From NCBI RefSeq assembly GCF_900129375.1, contig NZ_FQVN01000005.1, positions 124,001 through 188,000 of the forward strand: DNA of 64,000 bases, in the 5' to 3' direction. This DNA comes from Streptoalloteichus hindustanus (GTDB lineage: Bacteria; Actinomycetota; Actinomycetes; Mycobacteriales; Pseudonocardiaceae). Positions 25,191-34,846 of this stretch are shown piece by piece (within the stretch, counting starts at the first letter, position 1; each line of letters opens with the position of its first letter). A model generated the notes under the pieces. The model did no database searches and was not told the DNA's origin. It saw only the letters and a list, made by a program, of their open reading frames with translations. The translations under genes and the position numbers were made by a program.

Positions 25191-26408
25191 ATGACGAAGG
25201 TGCGCACCGCGCTGGTCATCGGCGGTGGTGTCGCCGGACCGGTCGCGGCCCTCGCGCTGCACCGCGCGGGCATCGAGGCGTCCGTCCACGAGGCGTACCC
25301 CAGCACGTCGGACGGGATCGGCGGCACGCTCGCGCTCGCGCCCAACGGGCTGGCCGCGCTGGAGGTGGTCGACGCGCGGGACGCCGTGGTCGACATCGCC
25401 ACGCCGATCAGCAGGACGAGAATGTCCTTCGGTGGCAAGGACATCGAGCTGCCGAGCCTGCCCGGCCTGCCCCCGTTGCAGCTCCTGGACCGCCCGGACC
25501 TGCACCGCGCGCTCCACGACGTCGCGGTGGCGCGGGGGATCCGGATCGAGCACGGAAAGCGGCTGGTGGCTGTCGACGAGAACCGGACCGGCGTGACCGC
25601 CCGGTTCGCGGACGGCAGCACGGCGACCGCGGACGTCCTCATCGGAGCCGACGGCATCCACTCCACCGTCCGCCGCATCATCGACCCGGTGGCCCCCGGA
25701 CCCGGCTACACCGGCATGCTGGGCTTCGGGGCGGAGGTGGACCGACCGGTCCCGGTCGAACCCGGCACGATGGTCTTCGCCTTCGGCGAGCGCGCGTACT
25801 ACCTGTACTGGAGCCTGCCCAACGGCCGCGCCGGGTGGGGCGCCAACCTGCCGCAGGACCGGCCGATGAGCCTCACCGAGGCCCGGGCGGTCCCGGCGGA
25901 GGAGTGGCTGCGCCGGCTCCGCGCCGCCTACGGCGACGACGTCCCCGGCGGCGACCTGGTCCGGCACATCGACCCGGACCAACTCCAGGTCACTGGCTCC
26001 CTGCACATCATGCCGAGCGTGCCCCACTGGCACCGCGGCCGCATGGTCCTGGTCGGCGACGCGGTGCACGCGCCGTCCAACAGCTCGGGCCAGGGCGCCT
26101 CCCTGGCCATCGAGAGCGCGGTCGAACTGGCCCGCTGCCTCCGCGACCTGCCCGACCCCCGGTCGGCCTTCACCACCTACGAACGACTCCGCCGTCCCCG
26201 CGTCGAGGGAATCGCCGCCCGAGCCGCGAAAATTAACCACGTCAAGGCCCCCGGCCGCGTGACCCGCGCCCTGATGCCCCTGGTCATGCGTCTGATGACC
26301 CGAACGGTCATGAAGCCGGAGAAGACCCTCGGCCCCGAACAGCGCTACCGCATCAACTGGGACACCCCCCTCCACCCGCACACCAACCTCGCCCACCAAA
26401 CCAACTGA
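25191..26408 (+). CDS. FAD-dependent monooxygenase, PadR-linked
   Basis: 405 residues. It has the FAD motif ALVIGGGVAGPVAALALHRA at about 7-26, the DG motif VLIGADGIHSTVRR near 150 and the GD motif MVLVGDAVHAPSNSSGQGAS near 290. This is the class of TetX-like or aromatic-ring monooxygenases that hydroxylate a small substrate with NAD(P)H and O2. The ATG follows GAGGAGACGACAACC. It lies downstream of padR on the same strand, so substrate-triggered release of PadR is a plausible control. It ends at a 14-bp hairpin terminator. Inactivation of an antibiotic is possible but not shown. Confidence 0.88.
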   Translation: MTKVRTALVIGGGVAGPVAALALHRAGIEASVHEAYPSTSDGIGGTLALAPNGLAALEVVDARDAVVDIATPISRTRMSFGGKDIELPSLPGLPPLQLLDRPDLHRALHDVAVARGIRIEHGKRLVAVDENRTGVTARFADGSTATADVLIGADGIHSTVRRIIDPVAPGPGYTGMLGFGAEVDRPVPVEPGTMVFAFGERAYYLYWSLPNGRAGWGANLPQDRPMSLTEARAVPAEEWLRRLRAAYGDDVPGGDLVRHIDPDQLQVTGSLHIMPSVPHWHRGRMVLVGDAVHAPSNSSGQGASLAIESAVELARCLRDLPDPRSAFTTYERLRRPRVEGIAARAAKINHVKAPGRVTRALMPLVMRLMTRTVMKPEKTLGPEQRYRINWDTPLHPHTNLAHQTN

Positions 26409-26434
26409 CGACCCCACCCTGACCCCAGCGAAAC

Positions 26435-26472
26435 GCGAAGGCGTGGCGACCACCAGGCCGCCACGCCTTCGC
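26435..26472. terminator. Strong hairpin terminator
   Basis: GCGAAGGCGTGGCG pairs perfectly with CGCCACGCCTTCGC (14-bp stem, 10-base loop). It lies 27 bases after the FAD monooxygenase stop, in the gap before the convergent TIR gene, so it can serve both strands. Confidence 0.8.
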
Positions 26473-26607
26473 CATCGTCCCGAGCTCAGGCCCCGTATGT
26501 GTACGAGGCACATCTACCGCCGCCGATCGAGGTGACCGGATGGCGGAGTGCACCTTGCGGGTGTGCCAGTGCTCAGCAGCGCTCGGCTCAGCGGTTCTGG
26601 CTGCTGA

Positions 26608-29600
26608 CTACTCGTCGTGGTCGTCCTCGGCACTCCTGTCCCAGTACCTGCCCTCTTGCTGCAGGGATGCGGCGTGGTCGCGGAGGACTTGAGCGGTGTG
26701 CGGCCATCCGGCCTCGACCTTGTCGGCCCAGGCCAGGTACTTCGCCGCGGACTCCCGTTCCTGCTCTCCGCCGTCGTACAGCCCTCGGGTCGTGACTCCG
26801 ATGTTGTTGATCAGACCCATCCTGAACCCGCTCCGCAGTTCGTCGGCGTCTTCAAGATCAAGCACGTCCCGGACCGCCTCGGCGGGCCAGGCTCCGTCCT
26901 CCCCGTCGGGTCCTGCGGATATCAGTGCGCCGATGGCCTGATCGCCTGTACGCCGCAGGCCGGCCTCGTTCAGGAGTCCACGCGCCTGGCGCACCCAGTC
27001 GAGAAGGCGAACTCGGTCCACCCCGTCCCCGGTCTGTCCGGGCACGCATCGCAGGCGTTCGCCGGTCATGAAGAAACCCATCGCGCTGGGATTCACTTTC
27101 TCAGTCGGGAGATAACGGAACTGGTGTAGCTCGACGAACGCGACCGCGTCGTCGGCGATCAACTCCAGCAGTGCGCGCGGCTGCCGGTTGTGGAGCAAGC
27201 TCGCGAACGCCATCTCCCACATCGCCACTTGGCGCAGGCTGTGCCCGCTGGCGTGCATGTAGGTCAGGAGGCTTTCGACTGCGTATGCGGTGTGGGAGGT
27301 GATCTGGTCTGGTGTCTTCAGGAGACTGTGGAAAGCGGCCGTGATGAGTTCGGCTGGGGGATGCCAAACTTCTTGATCACCGTGCAGCGCAACGGACATC
27401 GCGTCGACGACGGCGTTGCCCCGGCCTCGGGAGATGAGCTCGACGAGATATTCTTCGGTCCGCGCGGTGGGCAGCGGAAACGCCGGAGTGAGAGCCCAGA
27501 AGCGGTCGCGCACGTCCAGACCTTCCCGATCAAGCTGCTCGAACGCCCAGTCCACGGGCAAGGCGAGGAGGAACGCGGCCCGACTGACGTGGTCTTCGGG
27601 GAGTGCGTTGGCCGCGTCAGCAGCCCAGTCGCGGCCACCCTCTTGAGCCCGGCAGCGAATCCACCCCTCCGCGAGTGGGGACCCGAGCCGAGCGAACACC
27701 TCGCCCTGGACCGAGTCCCCGGCGATCTGCGCGAGAGTCCACCCCACGAGGTCGCCCCGCTCGCTTGCCTCCGCGAGACGGGCCACACCGTCGACGCCGT
27801 GGCGAGCCAACTCCCCGGCGAGGGTTTCCCGCTGGAGCGATTCGACGGCGAAGCGGTGGGCTTCGAAGTCGGTCCGGTCGACTCCAGGGAGATCCGGACG
27901 CCAGGTGAACAACCAGGCATGCCTTGTCGGGTCGGAAGCCGGTTCGATTCTGGCCAGGAAGGACGACAAGCGGTCGATGTCCTCGTGTGCGAGGTGTCGC
28001 TCGTCGGCGCTGCCCCGCGCCCTACCCGTGATTCTGATCCCCTGGTCCCACAGTTCCCGCGTTTCTTCCGGACCCAAACCGCCGAATTCGGCGGTTTCGA
28101 GGGAGGAGAGGAGCAGTTCCCGGCGGATCGCTGGGAGCCCGGTGATCTGGGGGAGGTACTCCGTCCAGCGGCGAGGCTTCGCGGCCAGATCAGCCAACAC
28201 AGCGCGGAAGACCTCTTCCTGGTACGCCTCGACGCTGTCTGAGGCCGGCGCGCAGTCGTCACCGGTCCAGGTGTGCCGCACCCTCGGTCGCACGGGGTAC
28301 ATGAGCCTGTGCAGATCGGTCAGGTCGTTCAGCAGTCGCCACCCCACCTCCGGGTATCGAGTCCGCACCTGGTTGATGATCGTTGCGCGACGATCCAGTG
28401 GGATCGGACTCAGTGGCAGATGGGTGAGCAGGTTCGCCAGGGACCGGGACGGGCGGTTGCTCAGCCGCCCGCCGGGGTCGATTTCGGCCAGCTTGGCCAG
28501 CAGGAGCGTCGCAACCGTGCTGTGCTCCCGTGCCCACGCGATAGTCTCCAGTGCCCAGAGCAGCCCGGTATGCGCGGAATGCCAAGACAGTGACCAGCCT
28601 CCGGTGTCCTCGAACATGACTCGAAGCAGCGGGTCTTCACCGCGGAGTCCAGTCCTGACGGCGGAGAGGAAGACCCGAGGGGCAGCCTCGGCGAACAATG
28701 GGAGGACGTCGCTGAGGGAGCGCCAGAGCAGACCGCTCTGATCATCGTTCGCTCGCCTCAGAAGTTGGTGGACAACGTGTGCGGCGTGGTTCTCGGCCGC
28801 GTCACCGGCTACGGTCGCCGTTCCCGCATCGGCGAGGCGAGCCAGCCCGTGGGCGAGCCCCTGTCGCAGATCAGAAGACCAGGTCCGTCCGACACCGTTG
28901 ATCCTGGCGGTGGGCACGTCTCGGGCAGGGAGCGAGAGCACCGGATCGAGTTCACCCAGGACCTCCAGCGCGGCTTCGCTGAACTGGCGAATGTTCGTGA
29001 TGCTCACCTGGGCCATCAGTTGGGACGACGCATCGTACGGGTCAGCGAGTTGCCAGCGTGAGCCGCTGCGGTGGACCAGGGGGTCTCCGGAAACCGCGCT
29101 CGACTCCGCGAAATGCTCGACGGACGAGTAGTCGTGGCCGGTGATCCGTCCGATGACGTCGTGGTCGGCTTGGTTGGCGGTGGACCATCTGCTGACCAGC
29201 GCGAGCGGCACGGTGATGGCTGAGGTTGGGGCCTGTGTCCACGGCGGGCGAGGCGCGTTCGGGCTGAGCCTGCGAGTCAGGGCGCGAGGGCTACGGCGAA
29301 CGAGTCCCGCGTACTCGTTGGCTCGGTGCGGCGGCACGCCTTGGGCGAGGAAGGCGTCATGTGCCTTGTCCCTGGGCACTCGCGGCAACACCAGATCGCC
29401 AGAACGGCGGACGAACCCGTCCCGGGCGATGACCACGTGCCGGGTGCTCTGGGCGTGACTGACGGGGACGTCGTCGCTCACCACGACCGCGGGGAAGGAA
29501 GGGGGGATCTTCGCCGCGTGCTCCCACCCCGCCTTGGATGTCACCAACACCGCGCGGTGATGCGGGTTGTGGCGATCCAGGACAGTGGCCACGAACGCGG

Positions 29601-30235
29601 CCACCTCGTCCGTGGTCTGTCCCTGGACGGCCAGGTTCCCCGGTGGTCCTGCCAGCCAGGACCGCATCCGCTCCACAATGTCCTCACGACCGAGCAGGAC
29701 GAGATCCGCGGGGAGCTCGGAACTGGTCAGCGAGGTGCGCTCGCGGTTCCAGGTCGCCAGGTCCCCGATGCCCTCCCGAACGTCGATCCCCAGGTCCGGG
29801 ACGGCTTCGATCAGCCGGTCGACCAGGCCGGGGAGCATGTGCGCGTCGCGATAGGTGAGCCGGACGTACTGGCAGTTGGCCAACTTGGCGAGATCCGGGG
29901 GCAACTCGTCCACCCGGTGCATGCGCCCCGCGTGCCCGAGGACGGGGATCACCGGCTTGCCCGCGGCGAGCGCTGCGGCGATCTCCTTCCGCACGACGTC
30001 GTGCGGTTCGAACAGCCGGTGGCCGAACTCGGTCAACCACCGCTCCCCGATCACGGCGATCATCGCGGAGCAGTTCTCGACCGCCCCCCCACATGATCGG
30101 TTCGTAGTCGTGCCCCAGGTCGATGGACCTGCTCGACCGGAAGACCCGATCCCTGCCGAAGACCCCACCGAGTTCCGCGTCCAGCCAGGCAGCCTTCTCC
30201 TCGCCGTCGCCGACCCGGAAGTTGATGAACAGCAC
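26608..30235 (-). CDS. TIR protein with inactive STAND-like core, frameshifted in the TIR domain
   Basis: Two frames together encode one protein. The upstream frame, from GTG 30235 (TTG 30271 possible), gives LFINFRVGDGEEKAAWLDAEL and DRVFRSSRSIDLGHDYEPI, the first half of a TIR domain. The downstream frame continues ENCSAMIAVIGERWL and VRKEIAAALAAGKPVIPVL, with the expected catalytic Glu. The switch falls in a run of seven Gs (30084-30090); removing one G joins them into 1208 codons. After the TIR (about 1-140) comes an NTPase-like region whose P-loop is degenerate (LAVQGQTTDEV), then some 900 mostly helical residues. TIR domains of this kind can cleave NAD+ in immunity. It may be a sequencing error, a slip-prone switch or a mutation. 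The gene 30370-31371 upstream is its likely partner. Confidence 0.7.
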
Positions 30236-30369
30236 GCCGACGAGGGTGCCCCGGCGCCACCAGGGGCTCAACGGGTTTCCCGTTTCCTCTTTCCTGTCAT
30301 CGATCTCCTGACCGGGCGGATGGTCAAGCGGGCCGGACGAGCAGGGGCACGTGTGGTACAGGTCGGTGG

Positions 30370-31371
30370 TTAAAGTTTCCTTGCCTGGCAGGCGTTCGAC
30401 CTGTGTGCGGAATCGTGGGACCAAGTCCCGGCCGGGATCGTGGGTTCCAGCGTCCGTCCCCAGCGCGCCCCGTAGCCCAGACCGGGGACGAGTCGGCGGA
30501 ACCGCAGGTGGATCTCACCCGCACGGTCTACCGGGTACGGGCTGCCGTGATGGGCCGGAACGGAGCCGGCGCGTTGATGCGCGCCGCGCAGCGTCCACAC
30601 GTGCGGCGGCTTCCGGTGATTTCCAAAGCGCACCCGCAGGTCGAACAGCTCGCATGGGTGTTCGGGCGCGTACACCAGGTACGGCTGCATGGTGTGCGTG
30701 TTCGGGAGTCGGAACCGCACCGCGAAGACGTGCGACTCCCCTTGGGACAGCGGCTCCGCCGGGACGAGCGCGCAGCCGGGATGATCGTTCACGGCCGCGC
30801 CGCGGTCGAGGAGTGTGCCGCCGTAGAGGACGTCGACGTCCAGGTCGCGCTGCCCCTCCAGGAGTGGGGGCGCGAAGCGCAGTTCGTACACGCCGTCCTG
30901 GTTCGCGATGACGCGGTGTTGCACGAGGATTTCGGGCTGCTGGCGATCCAGCACCACCGCCACTCGCAGTTCCGCGGTGTGCCAGCAACTTGTTCGGGAG
31001 CGCGCGATGATCGCCGCCAGTTCGGCCAGTTGGTCGATGGCGTCGTCCACCCAGCGGCGCACGGTGCGCGAGTCTCGGTCGACCTTGGTCGCGACCCAGT
31101 GGACCCGGTCCTGGTAGAGCGGTAGGCGGGCTTCGGTGATGAGGGCGAACGCCGCCATCGTCGCCAGGTGAAGGTCTTCCGGCAGTTGTTCGGCCAGTTC
31201 GGTGAGCCGGGCCGCAAGCTTCTGGCGGATTGCCATCGGGCCGTCGTCCCCCACGATCCCACACGTCGCGCGCAGCGCTGGGCCGACCCGCTCCTCCAGT
31301 CGACCGGCGAACACGCCGCGTCCCTTGCGGAGCGATCTCAGTTCGCGGACGAGGTCCAGGTGCGGGTTCAT
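30370..31371 (-). CDS. Conserved protein of unknown function, partner of TIR gene
   Basis: 333 residues with no domain I can name. Residues about 1-150 are helical and charged (LDLVRELRSLRKGRGVFAGR, then QKLAARLTELAEQLPEDLHL and SRTVRRWVDDAIDQLAELAA). Residues about 150-333 are strand-rich (ELRVAVVLDRQQPEILVQH and LVYAPEHPCELFDLRVRFGN). The N-terminal block looks like a recurring module found upstream of TIR or STAND genes in actinomycetes, though that is memory and not a search. The ATG at 31371 follows GGGGAGGCGAGCCG. It is on the same strand, 135 bases before the TIR gene, suggesting a two-gene unit. It is divergent from the AfsR-like regulator. Confidence 0.65.
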   Translation of the reverse strand: MNPHLDLVRELRSLRKGRGVFAGRLEERVGPALRATCGIVGDDGPMAIRQKLAARLTELAEQLPEDLHLATMAAFALITEARLPLYQDRVHWVATKVDRDSRTVRRWVDDAIDQLAELAAIIARSRTSCWHTAELRVAVVLDRQQPEILVQHRVIANQDGVYELRFAPPLLEGQRDLDVDVLYGGTLLDRGAAVNDHPGCALVPAEPLSQGESHVFAVRFRLPNTHTMQPYLVYAPEHPCELFDLRVRFGNHRKPPHVWTLRGAHQRAGSVPAHHGSPYPVDRAGEIHLRFRRLVPGLGYGARWGRTLEPTIPAGTWSHDSAHRSNACQARKL

Positions 31372-31851
31372 CGGCTCGCCTCCCCTGCGTTTCCGGTTTT
31401 CGGAGAGCGTGCGGTGGGGGAGTGGACCAGAAGTGGATACAACGTCGATACCCCCTGCGCCCGGCTGGGGACGGCGTGTCATCCGGGGTATATGCCCTGA
31501 TCAGCGCAGTGCCGATGGGGTCGCGGGCAGTTCGGCTTGGCCGACGTGAACCGCGTGGCGGTGGTCACGGCACCGATGAGTGTCTTCGCGAACCCGTCGC
31601 CGGTACGCGGGGATCGACAGATCCGCTGGGCCGAGTCGGGGAACTCCCGCGGGCCGTCGTTTCGTCTCGCCAATGTCGCCGGTCGTCGAGAACGAGAAGC
31701 CACGGAACAGACGGCGCGGCGGGACTTCGAAGTCCACGCCGCGCCCGGACTGTGCCAACCGGGAGGGGAAGGACCGTGATCCAGAGACACACGGATGGAC
31801 GATTGCGCGACCTCTTTGGCGAACATCAAGATCCCGAACCGGGAGGGCTGA
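31372..31851. other. Intergenic region between divergent genes
   Basis: 480 bases separating the TIR partner gene (minus) from the AfsR-like regulator (plus). No supportable gene. The regulator's ribosome binding site GGGAGGG is visible at 31841-31847. Promoters for both directions must lie here, but I could not identify them with confidence, and I saw no strong palindrome. Confidence 0.5.
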
Positions 31852-34788
31852 ATGGAATTTCGGATGCTGGGGCCGCTGGAGGCATGGCACGAGGGCGCCC
31901 TGGTGCCGCTGGGGGATCAGCAGCAACGCTTCGTCCTCGTCGTGCTCCTTCTTCACGCGAACAAACCGGTGCCCGTCGAGCGGCTGACCGAGATCGTGTG
32001 GGGTGACAATCCAAAGCGCCGAAGGCTCGTGCACGGCTACATCAGTAAGTTGCGCATTGCGTTCCGGATTGCCGATGACGTGTCGATTGACCGGACGCCG
32101 ACCGGCTACCTGCTTCGGCTTTCCGAGGACCAGATGGACACCGCGCGGTTCGAGCAGCTACGCGCGGACGCCGTGCGCGAGCGCGACCAGCACCGGGCCA
32201 TTGAGCTGTTGCGGTCCGCGGTGGACCTGTGGCGCGGCCGGTTCCTGGAGGACATCGACATCGACCGGGTGGGCGGTACCGAGGTGATGTCGTTGGACGA
32301 CAGTTACCTCGACGCCGTCGGAGACCTGGCCGAGTTGGAACTGGCCGTGGGTGACCACCGGTCCGCGCGGGACAGGTTGCGCCGCGTGGTCCGGGCCGAT
32401 CCGGCCCGCTACCGACACGCTGGGTTGCTCATGCGCGCGCTGCTCGCCAGTGGTGACCGCGTGGAAGCGATCCGGGTCTTCCAGGTCACCAGGGCCGCTC
32501 TCGCCGAACTCGACATGGAGCCGGGAGCGGTGCTGCGAAACCTCCTGGCGCGAGCGGAACACGGCGACCCGGCCAGTTCCCTGCCGTTTCGGCCGGGCGG
32601 TTTCACCGGCCGCGTCCAGGAGATCGACATGATCGCGGCCGCGGCCGACGCGGGACGTCGGGCGGTGTGGGTGAGTGGTGCTCCGGGCGTGGGCAAGACG
32701 GGTTTGGCCACCGAGGCGGCGCACCGGTTGCGGGACCGGTTTCCGGACGGGCAGTTCCTGGTGCGACTCAACGGGTTCACCCCGAACGTCCCCGCGACCA
32801 GCGTTGGGGACGCACTCACCCAGCTCCTGCCGGAGCTGGGAATGCCCGCTGAGCAGATCCCCGCGTCCGATGGACAGCGGATCGCGCTGTACCGGCGGCT
32901 GCTGTACGGCACCAGAAGAGTGTTCGTGCTGGACAACGCGGCGTCGCCGGAGCAAGTGCGCCCGCTGTTGCCGGAGGCTCCGGGCTGCCTCGCCATCGTC
33001 ACCAGCAGACGGGTGGGCGAGCCGGACACCGGCGAGCACATCCGGCTCGCTCCGCTGTCGCCGGACGAGGCGATCGAGTTGTTCCGCGAGCTGGCTGGCC
33101 CAGACCGCGTTCGAGGCAAATCCGCCGAAGTGGCGGCGGTCGTCAAGCGATGTGGTTATCTGCCAATGCCAGTCCGTGTGGCGGCCGCGCTGTTCCGCAG
33201 GCACGATCGATGGCCGCTGGACCACCTCCTCCGCCTGCTGGAGGAGAGCGGGCCCTGGCACGCGGACACCGACGATGTGGCGGGAGCCGCGGCGGTGCGG
33301 GTCTCCTACCTGCAGCTCGACGAGTCGCAACGGATCATGTTCCGCCTGTTCGGCCACCTCCCGGGGCCGGACCTCGACGTGGCCGGCGCGGCCGCGCTCG
33401 TGGGCTGCGACGTCGCCGAGGCCCGGCGGCTGCTCGACGACCTGCACGAGGTGTGCCTGCTGGAGGAGGTCGCACCAGAGCGGTACCAGATGTTGGATCC
33501 GCTCAAGGAGTTCGCCGCAGCGGAGCCGTCGCCAACCACGCTGACCGAGCGGGCGGACGCCCTGCTCCGGCTGCTCAACTTCTACCTCGTCTCCTTGTCG
33601 GGCGCGGTGGGCGTGGCGTACCCGTTCGACCGCGCCCAGTTACCCACACCGAACTGTTCTTGCCCGGTGTCGCTGACGTTCGCCAACGCGGACGCCGCCC
33701 TGGCGTGGATCGGCACCGAACGGGACAACCTGGTAGCCGCCATCCGCCACGCCGCCGCACACGGCCTGCCGGAGCACGCGTGGCGGCTCGCGGTGCTGAT
33801 CTGGCGCTACTTCAACACGACCAGTCAGTTGGAGGACTGGATCGAGACCATGGAGCGGGCCCGGGAAATCGTGTTCGCCGACCAGGGCAACGAGTACGGC
33901 CAGGCGCACATCCTGCTTCGGCTGGCCACGGCACACAATCGGCTCGGGCGGCTCACCGAGGCGCGAGACCTGGCGGAGCAGGCGCTACCCCGCTGGACGC
34001 GGCTGGGAGACGTGCGTGGCGAGGCGGCCACGTTGTGCGCGATCGCCATCCCCACCACGCAGATGGGCAGGCATGACGAGGCGATCGCGCATTTCACCGC
34101 CGCGCTGAGGAAGTACGAGCAGTGCGGGGACCTGCGCGGTCAGGCCCACGCGTTGAGCATGCTCGGCTATCTCAACGAGCTGCGCGGCAATCTCGACGAG
34201 GCGCTGCGCCAACACCTGGCCGCAGTGCCCATGCTGCGCGAGATTGACCACGTGCAGGGGGTCGCGCACGCGCTGAACAACCTCGGCTCGGTTCAACACC
34301 AGATGGGGCTTCTGGACGACGCGTTGGCCAGCCACAGGGAGGCGTGGGAGCTGGCCGAGGAGGTGGGCGACGAGTGCGTGGTGGCCTACGCGCTCAACAA
34401 CATCGGCAACGTGCACCGGTCGCTGGGCCAGTTCGCGGAGGCCGTGGACCACCAGGAACGGGCCAGGGCGGTGGCGGCCACCATGTCCGACGCCGACCTG
34501 CGCACCCGGCTGCACCGGGACCGCGGCGCGACCGCCCAGGCCATGGGCAACCACGCGGAGGCGCTGCGTGCCTACCAGTCGGCGCTCGGGCTCGCGACCA
34601 GCACCGGCAACCGAGCCCACGAGGCCCGCGCCCACCGTAGCGTCGCGCGGACCCTGCACGCGATGGGCAGGCACGCCGACGCTGCCCCGCACTGGCGGGC
34701 GGCCGAGGACCAGTTCGCCGCGCTCGACCTGCCGGAGGCGGGCGAGGTCCGGGCAGAACGCGTGTCTCTGACGTGTGCCTGCCGTTGA
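31852..34788 (+). CDS. AfsR/SARP-type regulator (OmpR-like HTH, BTAD, NB-ARC, TPR)
   Basis: 978 residues, close to AfsR-like proteins. In order: an OmpR-type winged helix (about 1-92, MEFRMLGPLEAWHEGALVPL and VHGYISKLRIAF), a bacterial transcriptional activation domain (about 98-245), an NB-ARC/STAND ATPase with Walker A GAPGVGKTG (about 275-283) and Walker B RRVFVLDNAA (about 357), and TPR repeats from about 670 (AHALSMLGYLNELRGNLDEA, AHALNNLGSVQHQMGLLDDA, AYALNNIGNVHRSLGQFAEA). Such proteins activate secondary-metabolism or adaptive genes when ATP and a ligand trigger oligomerisation. Leu597 is encoded by TTA (33640-33642), so translation may depend on the bldA tRNA. The ATG follows GGGAGGGCTGA. 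Target unknown. Confidence 0.93.
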   Translation: MEFRMLGPLEAWHEGALVPLGDQQQRFVLVVLLLHANKPVPVERLTEIVWGDNPKRRRLVHGYISKLRIAFRIADDVSIDRTPTGYLLRLSEDQMDTARFEQLRADAVRERDQHRAIELLRSAVDLWRGRFLEDIDIDRVGGTEVMSLDDSYLDAVGDLAELELAVGDHRSARDRLRRVVRADPARYRHAGLLMRALLASGDRVEAIRVFQVTRAALAELDMEPGAVLRNLLARAEHGDPASSLPFRPGGFTGRVQEIDMIAAAADAGRRAVWVSGAPGVGKTGLATEAAHRLRDRFPDGQFLVRLNGFTPNVPATSVGDALTQLLPELGMPAEQIPASDGQRIALYRRLLYGTRRVFVLDNAASPEQVRPLLPEAPGCLAIVTSRRVGEPDTGEHIRLAPLSPDEAIELFRELAGPDRVRGKSAEVAAVVKRCGYLPMPVRVAAALFRRHDRWPLDHLLRLLEESGPWHADTDDVAGAAAVRVSYLQLDESQRIMFRLFGHLPGPDLDVAGAAALVGCDVAEARRLLDDLHEVCLLEEVAPERYQMLDPLKEFAAAEPSPTTLTERADALLRLLNFYLVSLSGAVGVAYPFDRAQLPTPNCSCPVSLTFANADAALAWIGTERDNLVAAIRHAAAHGLPEHAWRLAVLIWRYFNTTSQLEDWIETMERAREIVFADQGNEYGQAHILLRLATAHNRLGRLTEARDLAEQALPRWTRLGDVRGEAATLCAIAIPTTQMGRHDEAIAHFTAALRKYEQCGDLRGQAHALSMLGYLNELRGNLDEALRQHLAAVPMLREIDHVQGVAHALNNLGSVQHQMGLLDDALASHREAWELAEEVGDECVVAYALNNIGNVHRSLGQFAEAVDHQERARAVAATMSDADLRTRLHRDRGATAQAMGNHAEALRAYQSALGLATSTGNRAHEARAHRSVARTLHAMGRHADAAPHWRAAEDQFAALDLPEAGEVRAERVSLTCACR

Positions 34789-34795
34789 CGCCGAA

Positions 34796-34824
34796 CACGG
34801 CGGACGCGAGCGGCGTCCGCCGTG
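34796..34824. terminator. Bidirectional hairpin terminator
   Basis: CACGGCGGACGC pairs perfectly with GCGTCCGCCGTG (12-bp stem, 5-base loop). It lies in the 58-base gap between the AfsR-like gene and the convergent XRE-TPR gene. Confidence 0.8.
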
Positions 34825-34846
34825 ACCGCCCGGCCTTCCCGGCCCG

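Noticed and set aside
30370-31371. 333-residue protein as a known regulator or toxin
   Set aside because: No HTH, nuclease or NTPase motif could be seen, so it is left as unknown.
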